From positions 1 through 64,000 of the forward strand of contig NZ_FNRL01000017.1 in NCBI RefSeq assembly GCF_900107795.1: a stretch of DNA of 64,000 bases. The letters run 5' to 3'. This DNA comes from Chitinophaga terrae (ex Kim and Jung 2007). Its GTDB lineage: Bacteria; Bacteroidota; Bacteroidia; Chitinophagales; Chitinophagaceae. Position numbers and translations under genes: made by a program. Below are positions 17,901 through 27,077 of this stretch, in pieces (position 1 is the first letter of the stretch; the number at the start of each line of letters is the position of its first letter). The notes under the pieces are model-generated. The model had not been told where the DNA came from. It was given only the letters and a program-made list of their open reading frames with translations, and did not search any database.

Positions 17901-20064
17901 GACCGTAGACAAGGATAATATCTTCCGGCTCAAAAACGGAATGCCGGATACCGCAAACATTAAACTATCTCACGATGGCCAGGCTATTCACCTGTTCACC
18001 CAGGCGGATACCAGTTCCGTACCTTCTTTGGCAGCAAAGATCACCGACTTCCAGTTATCTACCATTACCGGTTTGCTGGCAACAGATACATTACTGGCAA
18101 GCGGAGTGTTGAATGCCGACGCCGTTGTTCGTAACTGGAATGCTTCTCCACTGGTTCAGGCTACATTAAAAGTAGACAGCCTGAAAGTGAAAAACTCAAC
18201 ACTGGGTACGCTGGATGCAAAAGTAGAGAACAATACTCCTGACCAATACGGCCTTACTGCCAACCTGCAGGGTAACGACAACGACGTAAGGGTTGAAGGA
18301 ACATATGATTCTACTATCAACGCCAAATTAAACATCAATAAGCTGAACATGGCGTCGCTGGAGCCTTTTACCGGGGGAACCGTTTCCAGGATGTCGGGTA
18401 GCGCCAATGGTCAGTTCACTTTCAGCGGAACTACTTCAGCTCCGCATATCCTGGGTAACCTGCATTTCGATGAAGCGTCCGGAATGGTGAACATGATAGG
18501 TACTACCTTCCGTTTACCGAATGAAGATATCCTGATCGATGAAAAAGGCATCCAGATGAATAACCTGGTGATTGCCGACAGCGCTAACAACGAGTTGGTA
18601 GTGAATGGCCGGATCAATACCGAGGACTTCTCACGATTCCTCCTGAACCTGAATGTGAATGCCGAAAACTTTATGGTGCTTGGCAGCCAGCAAACGCCGG
18701 ATCAACTGGTTTACGGTCCTGCATACATAGACAGTAAGATCTCTGTTCGGGGTTCCCTGGATCTGCCAAGGATAGATGCTGCTGTGAAGCTCCGGGATAA
18801 GTCGAGCGTTACCATGACGCTGCCGCAGGAAGAACCGGGTATTGCCAACAGGGAGGGAGTTGTAGAGTTCATTGACCTCTCTAACCCCATCGATTCCGCA
18901 ATGCTGGCTAAAAACGACAGCTTAAGATATAATACTACCCGCCTTAAAGGCATGTTCCTCTCAGGCACTTTGGATATCACTCCCGAATCGCTGCTTAAAG
19001 TGATCATCGATTCACAGAACGGGGATTATGTTCAGGCAAAGGGTTCTGCCAGTCTTAACGCCACTCTCGACCCCAGCAGCAAGTTAAGTTTAACGGGCCG
19101 CTACGAGATCAATGAGGGTAAGTATGAAATGTCGCTGAACCAGCTGATCAAAAGGTCTTTCAACATTGAGAAAGGCAGTTCCATTACCTTTAGCGGCGAG
19201 CCTACCAATGCGGATATCGACATTACAGCCAAATACACTGTAAACGCCGCAGCCTACGACCTGGTGGCAGACCAGTTGCAAAGCATGTCGGCCGAGCAAC
19301 GGAATACTTATCGCCAGAAATTTCCTTTTATCGTTTACCTGATGATCAAGGGAAGCATGTTGAAACCTGATATCAGCTTCCAGCTCGATATGCTGGAAAA
19401 AGACAGGAACGTGCTGGGTGGCAGTCCGTATAACCGTATCAAACAGATCAACCAGGTACCGTCTGAACTGAATAAACAGGTGATGGGCTTGCTGGTATTG
19501 AATACCTTCATTCCGGAAGATCCCACCAATACACTGGAAAGTACCGGTGGCGGAGTACAGCAGGCGGCAAGGAACAGTGTGAGCAAGATCCTTTCCCAAC
19601 AGCTGAACAACCTTGCCGGCAACCTGATCAAAGGGGTTGATCTGAATTTTGACCTGAAGAGTGAAGAAGATTATTCTACAGGCTCGGCGCAGGAAACAAC
19701 CACGTTAAATGTTGGCGCTTCAAAGAGATTGTTCAATGATCGTTTAACCGTTTCCGTTGGTTCCAATATTATGCTCACCGGTAATACGCAAAACGCCAGC
19801 TCATTAATTGGCGATATTTCTGTTGAGTATAAATTGACCCGCGATGGCCGGTACAGGATCCGTGTTTACCAGCACAACGACAATACTACCGTGATAGAAG
19901 GCCAGATCGTGGAAACGGGTGTAGCATTTGCCCTGGTAATGGATTACGACGAGTTCAGGGAAATATTTCAGCGCTCAAAGGCAGCTGCACGAAAAGAACG
20001 CCTGCGGAACAACAAAAACAAAGACACTAAAAATACTCCAACCACTGATGCGAATAAGAAGTAA
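14989..20064 (+). CDS. tamB: TamB-like translocation and assembly module protein (DUF490)
   Basis: A 1691-residue AsmA/TamB-type protein. A cytoplasmic basic segment (HHRRWWRW) is followed by one membrane anchor (about residues 19-38), a very long repetitive beta-rich periplasmic body, and a C-terminal DUF490 domain (about residues 1300-1640, with GSASLNATLDPSSKLSLTGRYEINEGKYEM). TamB spans the periplasm and is linked to outer-membrane protein assembly or phospholipid transport. The start is GTG 14989, bounded by an in-frame TAA at 14980. Two proline/alanine-rich linkers interrupt the N-terminal third. The gene overlaps tamL by 17 bases, so the pair is an operon. Confidence 0.9.
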   Translation: MTEPTETGEKHHRRWWRWLLWIFVAVLLLPVMAVLLLQLEGVQNYLRIEGENYLQKKLNTKVRIGYLRARGWQYLELRDVYVADTSNQTLFYTADLKLRYNLLALISNELRVDRLDWDTVIVNAYRKPGDSTFNFQFAIDAFVSPKKEPDTLAEASGTTIQFRLKDLNLRTIKLQFQDALTGMHAVATFDSLHVDPDDLLIDDGIYAFRNITLDGLKGFFRQKYIPTAVTTAAPPPPKEDTSAASLHLLLKKLAITNSYFLYEDEGSGISTNWKITKLQLKNSNLDQDSTRIQIGDLAINGAAGYVMMAPGKAPAPATPADTTPNTWKVFATNVNLDRVVTRYDNGGPAPKAAGPNPDYNHLLLHNITAKLHNIRYQPDSISAIVKALSAKDKSGFTLRKANMDVVFTPQSLTLSNLLIQTNRSIFRKSIKVTTPGWSVMADHLDQLGIDADLDSVKVALGEWLPFVPNARQNKSFQPLWDKNISLSAILKGKLADLAIKQLYLADNQGNIIKASNSQVMHAADMNKFSAYLPDLYIESGNKQLRSWLPAGTLPDTPRLPAHMVITGMFKGGINNMITALQLKSDYATATVNARLTNITDSIRSSYAVNIPHFRVNPGFLMYDTTMGWMTGRLEANGQGYTISKMAANVNAQLNEATFNRYTYHDINVNGEISHGDFHAQGESADSNIIAQFDVKGQLTDSTASDLHLFLDLTKADLYATHWYSEPLMLKGKLDANFKSIAPERVEGGAFLTNWQIATNETVIPVDSTALIATYTDQQYVTLHSPLGVINAYGHMDYRKIGAAFSGIINKPLTPIDSANVIQVPSNQVLAWNASLLWPKSLQALLPTLKMNVPLTMEGRLNSDSSLLYVHAALPKVRYDSLAIDSFRLYARIIDTTLNTYVAISKMDHPTFPLYYTYVAAKANSGNVDFNTLLTDAKRRPKYKFGGLLSFLNDNAIALSLKPGILLNKEEWTVDKDNIFRLKNGMPDTANIKLSHDGQAIHLFTQADTSSVPSLAAKITDFQLSTITGLLATDTLLASGVLNADAVVRNWNASPLVQATLKVDSLKVKNSTLGTLDAKVENNTPDQYGLTANLQGNDNDVRVEGTYDSTINAKLNINKLNMASLEPFTGGTVSRMSGSANGQFTFSGTTSAPHILGNLHFDEASGMVNMIGTTFRLPNEDILIDEKGIQMNNLVIADSANNELVVNGRINTEDFSRFLLNLNVNAENFMVLGSQQTPDQLVYGPAYIDSKISVRGSLDLPRIDAAVKLRDKSSVTMTLPQEEPGIANREGVVEFIDLSNPIDSAMLAKNDSLRYNTTRLKGMFLSGTLDITPESLLKVIIDSQNGDYVQAKGSASLNATLDPSSKLSLTGRYEINEGKYEMSLNQLIKRSFNIEKGSSITFSGEPTNADIDITAKYTVNAAAYDLVADQLQSMSAEQRNTYRQKFPFIVYLMIKGSMLKPDISFQLDMLEKDRNVLGGSPYNRIKQINQVPSELNKQVMGLLVLNTFIPEDPTNTLESTGGGVQQAARNSVSKILSQQLNNLAGNLIKGVDLNFDLKSEEDYSTGSAQETTTLNVGASKRLFNDRLTVSVGSNIMLTGNTQNASSLIGDISVEYKLTRDGRYRIRVYQHNDNTTVIEGQIVETGVAFALVMDYDEFREIFQRSKAAARKERLRNNKNKDTKNTPTTDANKK

Positions 20065-22507
20065 CCATATATTCGTTTCCTGTATGCTGTTCTGCTGCAT
20101 TGTACTGCTTATCAGCGGCTGCAGCACCACCCGTACCGTACCGGAAGGGGATAGGTTATATACCGGCAGCAAGGTTACATGGACGAACGATACTGTTACA
20201 AAGAAAAGACCTAAGGATTATGGCTCGCTGATGTCGGGACTCGAAAAAAGAATAAGGCCTAACCCTAACAGGAAGTTTTTAGGTATGCCTATAAAGCTCT
20301 GGTTATACAATCTCGGCAAAGAACCCAAAGGGAAGGGACTGAATTATTTATTAAGAAAGAAATGGGGAGAGCCGCCTGTTTTACTCAGCTCAGCGAAACC
20401 AGACTACACTTCAGACATATTGGAAAGTTACCTGGTAGACAATGGATTTTTCCAGGCTGAGGTAACAAATGCCATTAAATATTCCGGTAAGAAGAAAGCC
20501 AGTATCAACTACACTGTATCTCCTAATCACCGTTATACCATCAACCGGGTAATGTATATTATGGATACTCACTGGCTGGGCAGAACTATCCTGAAATCCA
20601 GGGATGGAAGTTCCCTGATCGCAGGAGCGCCCTATTCACTGGACTCCATCAAAGCCGAACGGGAGCGCATACACGCTTACCTGAAAGAACAGGGCTATTA
20701 CTATTTCACTCCCGATTACCTGATCGTGCAGGCTGATAGTACCCTGGACGGAAAAGTCAATCTCTATGTAAAGGTAAAAGACAACACGCCAGCGCTGGCG
20801 CTTCGCCCGTACAAGCTAAGAGATATCACCCTGTTCCCGGATTATTCGCTGGACAACGATTCCACATCAACCCTGGGTACGCCGGTGAATTATAAAGGCA
20901 TTTATATTGTAGACTCTGCACACCGGTTCAAATCTTCGGCCTTCGACAGGTCGGTGTTCCTCCGGCCGGATAGCCTATACCGGCTCAGTTCACACGATAT
21001 TACCCTGCAACGCCTCATCAACCTGGGTGTGTTCAAATTTGTAAAAGGACAGTTTTCGCCGGTTCGCGATACCAGTAAACACAATATTGTTGGGGGCAAC
21101 CCGAATGCGATCCCAAGAGATACTTCCATGAGAAGAAGAAGGGACTCAACAGCCGTGAGAGATACGTTGTCGCGCATCAACTACGCTACAATGCTGAACA
21201 ACCGCTTTTCTCTTGACAGCGGCTGGCTGGATGCTAAATTCTACCTTACCCCTTACCAGCGCAGATCATTACAGGCAGAACTGCGTGGTACATCCAAGTC
21301 GAACGGTTTTATAGGATCACAGGTAAACCTTACCGCCAAAAACCGCAACTGGCTGCACAGAGCAGCTTTACTGGAAATCGGGTTGAAAGGAGGTATGGAA
21401 TGGCAAACAGGTAATAAATCAGCCGGCGGGTCCAACTCCTACATGCTGGGGGGCGAAGTAGCCGTTACCTTCCCAAGGTTTATCACGCCTTTCAAAAACC
21501 TGAACATACGTACTCCCTATGTTCCAAGGACGAGGATAAGTGCCGGGTATGAACTGTACAGCAGATCAGACCTGTATAACCTCAACGCATATACGTTGCA
21601 GCTGCAGTATTTATGGCAGAAATCACAATACCTGAATCATAGCCTGGCTCCTATAGCAGTTACATATGTATTGCCAACAAAAACCACTGCGGCTTACGAC
21701 AGCATCCTGAAGAACGATCCGAGCCAGCGTTCAGCTATCGAAAAGCAGTTCATTCTCGGGGGCAATTATACCATTACCTACAATACGCTGCAACCTAACA
21801 AGGTCCACAGCTTCTTCGTAAGCGGTAATATAGATATCTCCGGAAACATAGCCGGATTGATCATCCCTAAAAATGATACCGGCCAGAAAACCATAATCGG
21901 CAACTCTTTTGCCCAGTACGAACGGTTTACGCTTGAAGGCCGGCATTACTGGAAAATAGGTAATGGCAAGCAGTGGATCAATCGTTTATTACTCGGGTAC
22001 GGGCTGCCATATGGCAATTCCCAAACCCTGCCTTTCGTGAAGCAGTTCTTCACCGGTGGTAGCAGCAGTATAAGGGCATTCAGGGCCAGAACACTGGGTC
22101 CGGGTTCTTATCACAACCCGGCGGTTGACTCATCTGCCCTGCTGGCCAATGAAGCAGGAGACATTAAACTGGAGTTTAACTCGGAAGTTCGCATCCACCT
22201 TGCCAGTGTATTCAATTTTGCAGCTTTTGTGGATGCCGGTAATATCTGGTTGCAGAAAGATGTACCAGATAAACCTGGAAGTAAATTCAAGTTCGATTCA
22301 TTCTATAAGGAGATCGCTGTAGGCGGCGGTATCGGGTTGCGTATAGACGCTTCTATTGTGGTTGTAAGGCTCGACCTGGCAACTCCATTCAGGATACCCT
22401 ATCTGCCAGAGAAAGAACGTTGGGTCTTTAATAAGATCAACTTCGGCGATCCTGAATGGAGGAAAAAGAATTTAATCCTGAATATCGCGATAGGTTATCC
22501 ATTCTAA
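20048..22507 (+). CDS. tamL: TamL: lipoprotein Omp85-family barrel (TamA/BamA-like)
   Basis: An 819-residue outer-membrane protein with a lipoprotein signal. Its lipobox LISGC puts the acylated cysteine at about residue 25. POTRA-like repeats occupy about residues 90-330. A C-terminal 16-strand Omp85 barrel follows, containing the lid-lock-type motif FTGGSSSIRAFRARTLGPG and ending ILNIAIGYPF with a terminal aromatic. Bacteroidota encode this lipidated TamA variant (TamL) in place of TamA. The reading frame begins inside the last codons of tamB, as expected for a TamB-TamL pair. It converges with poxB with no spacer. Confidence 0.9.
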   Translation: MRIRSNHIFVSCMLFCCIVLLISGCSTTRTVPEGDRLYTGSKVTWTNDTVTKKRPKDYGSLMSGLEKRIRPNPNRKFLGMPIKLWLYNLGKEPKGKGLNYLLRKKWGEPPVLLSSAKPDYTSDILESYLVDNGFFQAEVTNAIKYSGKKKASINYTVSPNHRYTINRVMYIMDTHWLGRTILKSRDGSSLIAGAPYSLDSIKAERERIHAYLKEQGYYYFTPDYLIVQADSTLDGKVNLYVKVKDNTPALALRPYKLRDITLFPDYSLDNDSTSTLGTPVNYKGIYIVDSAHRFKSSAFDRSVFLRPDSLYRLSSHDITLQRLINLGVFKFVKGQFSPVRDTSKHNIVGGNPNAIPRDTSMRRRRDSTAVRDTLSRINYATMLNNRFSLDSGWLDAKFYLTPYQRRSLQAELRGTSKSNGFIGSQVNLTAKNRNWLHRAALLEIGLKGGMEWQTGNKSAGGSNSYMLGGEVAVTFPRFITPFKNLNIRTPYVPRTRISAGYELYSRSDLYNLNAYTLQLQYLWQKSQYLNHSLAPIAVTYVLPTKTTAAYDSILKNDPSQRSAIEKQFILGGNYTITYNTLQPNKVHSFFVSGNIDISGNIAGLIIPKNDTGQKTIIGNSFAQYERFTLEGRHYWKIGNGKQWINRLLLGYGLPYGNSQTLPFVKQFFTGGSSSIRAFRARTLGPGSYHNPAVDSSALLANEAGDIKLEFNSEVRIHLASVFNFAAFVDAGNIWLQKDVPDKPGSKFKFDSFYKEIAVGGGIGLRIDASIVVVRLDLATPFRIPYLPEKERWVFNKINFGDPEWRKKNLILNIAIGYPF

Positions 22508-24247
22508 TTAAATGCTGATATCCCTGATATGTTTGTAGTTCGATTTTACTGCATCAAAAACTTCGTCGTACCTGCCGCCTAATATCAATTTGCTCATCCA
22601 TAAAGCAAATCCTTTCATCTGTGAAAATTCAATCTTAGGCGGCATTGCCAGGGAAGTTGGATTGGTGAATATATTTACCAATACAGGACCCGGTGTTTGC
22701 AAAGCCATAGATAAGGTATTCTCAAGGTCTTCGGGCTTACGTACGCTGAAGCCCTTTATCCCCATTGCTTCCGCTACTGCTGCAAAATCGGGGTTTACCA
22801 TATCTGTTTGCCAGTCGGGCAGGCCGGCTACCTCCATTTCCAGTTTTACCATCCCTAATGACCGGTTATTAAACACAATCACTTTTACAGGGAGTTGGTA
22901 TTGCTTTATGGTAACCAGGTCGCCCAGCAGCATAGACAGGCCTCCGTCGCCGCACAACGCAATAACTTCCCTGCCAGGGCGGGCCAGCGCAGCGCCAATT
23001 GCCTGTGGCATTGCATTAGCCATAGATCCGTGAACGAACGAACCCAACAAAACTCTCTGCCCTGTTCCCTCCAGGTACCTGGCTGTCCACACGTTTGTCA
23101 TCCCCGTATCAACAGTAAAAATTGCATCAACAGCAGCAAGTTTATTCAAGACGGCAGCAACGAATTCAGGGCTGATCGCGTCTTCTTTTCCTTTATCTTC
23201 CACATATGTCTGCATCCGCACCTGCACTTCTTTATAAAATTCTACCATAGCATCCAGGTAGCCCTGGTCAGTTTTTTCTTTCAGCAAAGGAAGCAGCGCC
23301 TTTAACGTGTCGCCTACGTCGCCGCATAGCCCCATTTCCAGGGCAATTCTTCTACCTAAGCGTTCAGGCCGGATATCTATCTGTACAACCTTATTATTTT
23401 CAGGCAGAAAAGGAGTGTAGGGAAAATCTGTTCCCAACAGCAGTACTACGTCTGCTTCATGCATGCTTTTATAGGCAGATGCGATACCCAGTAAGCCGGT
23501 CATTCCAACTTCGTACGGGTTATTGTGCTGTATTCCCATTTTTGCACGGAAAGAATAGGCTACCGGAGCTTTCAGCAACCGGCTCAACGCTATGACATCG
23601 TCGTGTGCTTCAACGGCGCCAAGGCCGCAGAAAATACATATTTTGCTTTCGCTGTTCAGCAACTCAGCCAGCGCTGTAATCTCGCTGTCCGACGGCCTGA
23701 CGATGGGGTTAGGTTGGTAGATCTTCGTAGCGGTGGTAGTTTCTTTTGCGTCTTCAGCGGCCACATCCCCCGGCAAGCCAAACACCGCCACGCCGCGTTT
23801 ATGTACTGCATGCTGCAAGGCTGCCTGCAACATTTTCGGTACCTGGCCGGCGGTAGCCGCTACCTGGTTGTAACAACTGCAGTCGTCAAACAACTTAATG
23901 GTATTGGTTTCCTGGAAGTATCCCATCCCGAATTCGTCTGTTGCGCAGGTAGATGCAATAGCAATAACCGGGGCGCCGGAACGATGAGCGTCATATAACC
24001 CGTTGACCAGGTGAACATGCCCTGGCCCGCTGCTGCCGGCACAACAACCCAGCCCGTTCAACTGGGCTTCAGCACCGGCGGCATATGCGCCTACTTCCTC
24101 GTGTCGCACATGGATCCACTGAATTCTTCCATCGCGTCTAATAGCATCATTAAGATGGTTCAAACTGTCTCCTGTTACTGCATACAAGCGCTTAACCCCT
24201 GCATTTGCCAACATTTCTACTATCTGATCTGCAACTAATTTTGCCAT
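22508..24247 (-). CDS. poxB: Thiamine diphosphate-dependent pyruvate oxidase/dehydrogenase (PoxB-like)
   Basis: A 579-residue flavin/TPP enzyme. The N-terminal TPP-binding domain carries the activating glutamate in RHEEVGAYAAGAEAQL. The central FAD domain and the C-terminal TPP/Mg motif GDGGLSMLLGDL ending in the NNRS segment follow. Similarity to E. coli PoxB extends through GYFQET and VFGLPGDVAAEDA to a C-terminal GRYDEVFDAVKSN, which is like the membrane-binding tail region. Quinone-linked oxidation of pyruvate to acetate and CO2 is inferred. An acetolactate-synthase-like role is less likely. It is divergent from the rlpA-like gene across a palindromic spacer. Confidence 0.88.
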   Translation of the reverse strand: MAKLVADQIVEMLANAGVKRLYAVTGDSLNHLNDAIRRDGRIQWIHVRHEEVGAYAAGAEAQLNGLGCCAGSSGPGHVHLVNGLYDAHRSGAPVIAIASTCATDEFGMGYFQETNTIKLFDDCSCYNQVAATAGQVPKMLQAALQHAVHKRGVAVFGLPGDVAAEDAKETTTATKIYQPNPIVRPSDSEITALAELLNSESKICIFCGLGAVEAHDDVIALSRLLKAPVAYSFRAKMGIQHNNPYEVGMTGLLGIASAYKSMHEADVVLLLGTDFPYTPFLPENNKVVQIDIRPERLGRRIALEMGLCGDVGDTLKALLPLLKEKTDQGYLDAMVEFYKEVQVRMQTYVEDKGKEDAISPEFVAAVLNKLAAVDAIFTVDTGMTNVWTARYLEGTGQRVLLGSFVHGSMANAMPQAIGAALARPGREVIALCGDGGLSMLLGDLVTIKQYQLPVKVIVFNNRSLGMVKLEMEVAGLPDWQTDMVNPDFAAVAEAMGIKGFSVRKPEDLENTLSMALQTPGPVLVNIFTNPTSLAMPPKIEFSQMKGFALWMSKLILGGRYDEVFDAVKSNYKHIRDISI

Positions 24248-24297
24248 AGATTATTTTTTTGAACTGATAACAGCTTTGAATAAACATTGTTCATACG

Positions 24298-24319
24298 GGG
24301 TATTTTAATATTAATACCC
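24298..24319. promoter_or_regulatory. Palindrome between poxB and the rlpA-like gene
   Basis: GGGTATT (24298-24304) and AATACCC (24313-24319), 8-nt spacer, centred in the 113-bp divergent intergenic region. It is operator-like in position and symmetry. The binding protein is unknown. Confidence 0.4.
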
Positions 24320-24360
24320 TGTATTTTTACCTTATTTTTAGACAGCAAAAATTACCGTCT

Positions 24361-24747
24361 ATGTTACCTATCCCTGCGCCCTGCCGACTACCTGTTTTCG
24401 GCCTACTTCTGCTTATATCCGCTACTCTGGCGTCCTGTGCCCGCAAAGTCACGGAAACCGGGAAAGCGTCTTACTACGCCGACTCTTTCAATGGAAGGAA
24501 AACAGCCAGTGGTGCAATCTTCCGCCAGAATAAACTGACAGCTGCCCATAAAACATTGCCTTTCGGAACCAAGGTGACGGTGATCAATATAGCAAACGGA
24601 AAAAGCGTTAAGGTAACGATCAACGATCGCGGGCCATTTGTACAGGGGCGGATCATTGATCTTTCTTCCAAGGCGGCAAGAAGAATAGGTATGATCAATA
24701 CCGGAGTGGCTAATGTTGAAGTAAAGTATAAGAAGAAGAAAAAATAA
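24361..24747 (+). CDS. RlpA-like lipoprotein (septal ring lytic transglycosylase family)
   Basis: A 128-residue lipoprotein with lipobox LASC (acyl cysteine about residue 26) and a double-psi beta-barrel. The family signatures are GKASYYADSFNGRKTASG, LPFGTKVTVIN, NDRGPF and RIIDLSSKAARRIG. Some RlpA proteins cleave denuded glycan strands at septa. This one has no C-terminal SPOR domain, so septal targeting is not evident. The protein ends in a lysine-rich tail. A stem at 24747-24771 follows the stop. Confidence 0.88.
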   Translation: MLPIPAPCRLPVFGLLLLISATLASCARKVTETGKASYYADSFNGRKTASGAIFRQNKLTAAHKTLPFGTKVTVINIANGKSVKVTINDRGPFVQGRIIDLSSKAARRIGMINTGVANVEVKYKKKKK

Positions 24748-24771
24748 GCAGGAGGCTAACGCGCTCCTGCT
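24747..24771. terminator. Bidirectional terminator between rlpA-like and pfpI-like genes
   Basis: Perfect 8-bp arms AGCAGGAG (24747-24754) and CTCCTGCT (24764-24771), with an A-rich left flank and a weak T-rich right flank, between convergent genes. Confidence 0.6.
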
Positions 24772-24778
24772 CAGTTTC

Positions 24779-25372
24779 TTAGCCTAGCTGTGAAACGCCT
24801 CCGTTGTTAGCTCCGGCCACTCTGTTGTGAGGACCTTCCGCAATCTCTTCGACCATCTTTTTACAGAAAGCAGGCAGGTCGTCGGGAGTCCGGCTGGTTA
24901 CGAGACCTTTATCTACAACCACTTCCTGGTCGAGCCACAAAGCGCCCGCATTTTCAAGATCCGTTTTCAGCGACCGGTAAGAAGTCACTTTCCGGCCATC
25001 CAGCTCCCCGGTTTCGATAAGCGTCCATGGCCCGTGGCAAATAGCGGCAATCGGTTTTCCTTCATCGAAAAAGCCGGTTACAAATGCCACCACCTTATCG
25101 TTAACCCGCAGGTGATCTGGGTTCATTACCCCGCCAGGCAAAACAAGGGCATCATAATCACTGACTACAACATCCTCTATATTTTTATCTACCTGGTATT
25201 CCTTGCCCCAGTCGGTTTCTGCCCAGGCTTTAACCGTTTTGTCTTTAGGCGAAATTATCTCAGCTGTGGCGCCAGCTTCTTTCAGCGCGTCCAGCGGCTT
25301 TGTTAATTCTACTTCTTCAAAGCCATCGGTCACTACTATGGCAACCTTCTTGTCTTTTAATTGTGTTCCCAT
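24779..25372 (-). CDS. PfpI/DJ-1 family protein (type 1 glutamine amidotransferase-like)
   Basis: A 197-residue protein of the DJ-1/PfpI superfamily. The nucleophile elbow AICHGPW holds C112, with the conserved glutamate in DGFEEVE near residue 19 and the PGGVMNPDHLR loop. Members include intracellular proteases, glyoxalase III-type enzymes and the YhbO/YraA stress proteins. The last group is closest in length. A role in methylglyoxal or protein-glycation defence would fit mgsA in this genome but is only inferred. The frame opens at 25438. I prefer ATG 25372 because the conserved domain begins right after it. Confidence 0.88.
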   Translation of the reverse strand: MGTQLKDKKVAIVVTDGFEEVELTKPLDALKEAGATAEIISPKDKTVKAWAETDWGKEYQVDKNIEDVVVSDYDALVLPGGVMNPDHLRVNDKVVAFVTGFFDEGKPIAAICHGPWTLIETGELDGRKVTSYRSLKTDLENAGALWLDQEVVVDKGLVTSRTPDDLPAFCKKMVEEIAEGPHNRVAGANNGGVSQLG

Positions 25373-25595
25373 AACCCTATGTGTTAAATGATGAATAATC
25401 CGGATTATGGCACAAAAACGATTCCTGCAATCAATCATCTTTGACAGGGGGGATCAACAAGGATCAGCGTGTTTAGGGCCTGTCTATTTTCTTTCTCAGA
25501 TCGTTGAAATTTCTCATTGCATTGTCAATTTTGCCAGGGCTCACTTGTATATGTAGGCGGTTCGGCTTTTATTTGTCTGACATACTTTTAGAACA

Positions 25596-26852
25596 ATGAT
25601 CATGAAAAAACTAATGGCTACGATGGTGGCTGCTGGCTTTGCCATTGCCTCCTATGCCCAAACATCAACCATCCTGCTTCCCGGCTTTACCGCATACGCC
25701 GAACCTGACGAGCAAAATGTAACTATCAGCCAACAAAAAGGCGTCATAGGTTGGAAAAGCAATAAGGCTACTGTCACTTTTTATTTCTGCACACCCGCAG
25801 CCGGAGATCTGAAACTCGCTGTTCTGGCTAAAGCAGCTTCCGACAGCAGGATATCCGTTTCTCTCGCAGAACAAAGTAAAGAAGTAAGCATTCCTAACAG
25901 CAAAGACTATACGACAACACCAGTTATGGATGTGAAAATTCCTCAACCCGGTTTTTATCGTATCTCACTGAAAGGGCTTAATAAAAAAGGGGCACAGTAT
26001 CCTGATATCAAAGGAGTAGAGTTATCTGGTGAGCTTGCCCGGAATATTCAATATAATCCCAAACCCTGGCGCAGGGCCGCATCCGTGCATTTAGGCTATA
26101 CGATTCCTGAAAATAAAAATGCCGAGTGGTTTTATGGTGAAATAAAAGTGCCTGCAGGAGAAGATAAGCTGGATACATATTTCATGTCATGCGGTTTCCA
26201 CAGGGGCTATTTTGGCATGCAGGTAAATTCGCCAACCGAACGCAGGATCATTTTTTCGGTCTGGGATGCAGGCGGAGAGCCGGAAGAGCGCAGTAAAGTA
26301 AAGTATGAAGACCAGGTAGTTCTGCTGGCAAAAGGCGACAGCGTATATGCGAGCGGGTTTGGCAATGAGGGAACGGGCGGCCATAGTCATTGGATCTATA
26401 ACTGGAAAGCAGATCAGACCTATCGCTTCCTGATGCACAGTGTTCCGGCAGGCAACACTACAACATATACTGCATACTTTTATGTACCGGAACATAAAGA
26501 ATGGAAAATGATTGCAAGCTTCAGGGCGCCTAAAGATGGGAAATACATGGGGCATCTTTATTCTTTCCTCGAAAACTTTGGATTTGAGAACGGGCAATGG
26601 GAACGTAAAGGATATTTTGGCAATCATTGGATTAAAACAGACAAAGGTGAATGGATAGAACTTACCCGGGCTAAATTCACCAACGATGCTACAGCCAAAG
26701 CAAAAGACAGGATAGATTACGGAGGAGGCAGCGAAAATGGCTGGTTCTATTTATGGAACGGCGGATTTAAACCCGCTAATGCACAATATGGCGATGTGTT
26801 TGAAAGGCCCGCCGGTGGCGTACCTCCAACAATAGATCTTCCGAAGTTCTAA
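25596..26852 (+). CDS. Secreted DUF3472 protein (DUF5077 + DUF3472)
   Basis: A 418-residue exported protein. The signal peptide covers residues 1-21 (ending SYAQ). An N-terminal beta-sandwich of DUF5077 type spans about residues 30-150, followed by the DUF3472 domain with AEWFYGEIKVP, SCGFHRGYFGMQVNS, VWDAGG and YLWNGG. Such proteins are common in polysaccharide-degrading Bacteroidota and Actinobacteria. No catalytic function has been assigned to the family. It stands alone, with an unusually long terminator stem downstream. Confidence 0.85.
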   Translation: MIMKKLMATMVAAGFAIASYAQTSTILLPGFTAYAEPDEQNVTISQQKGVIGWKSNKATVTFYFCTPAAGDLKLAVLAKAASDSRISVSLAEQSKEVSIPNSKDYTTTPVMDVKIPQPGFYRISLKGLNKKGAQYPDIKGVELSGELARNIQYNPKPWRRAASVHLGYTIPENKNAEWFYGEIKVPAGEDKLDTYFMSCGFHRGYFGMQVNSPTERRIIFSVWDAGGEPEERSKVKYEDQVVLLAKGDSVYASGFGNEGTGGHSHWIYNWKADQTYRFLMHSVPAGNTTTYTAYFYVPEHKEWKMIASFRAPKDGKYMGHLYSFLENFGFENGQWERKGYFGNHWIKTDKGEWIELTRAKFTNDATAKAKDRIDYGGGSENGWFYLWNGGFKPANAQYGDVFERPAGGVPPTIDLPKF

Positions 26853-26862
26853 AAAAGTATAG

Positions 26863-26940
26863 AGACTGTATCAAAACTATCTGCCCCTGGGAATTGCATA
26901 ATGACCCAGGTGCAAAATGTTTTTGATACAGTCTTTTTTT
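26863..26940 (+). terminator. Long nested stem-loop terminator after the DUF3472 gene
   Basis: Perfect 14-bp outer arms AGACTGTATCAAAA (26863-26876) and TTTTGATACAGTCT (26921-26934), then a T-run. The 44-nt loop holds an inner stem CCTGGG / CCCAGG (26886-26891, 26905-26910). A MITE-like element is an alternative reading. The remaining bases to corA are AT-rich without other features. Confidence 0.7.
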
Positions 26941-27077
26941 TTAAGTTATTGTCTATATACCCTATAGGACAAAAGTGGCGCAGATATTTTTGCTGTTTTT
27001 CACATTTCCTTTTTTAAGGGCTGGGGGGAGCTATTGATTTTTTTTGGTTTAAATTCATAGCAAAATTTTCTGGCAGT

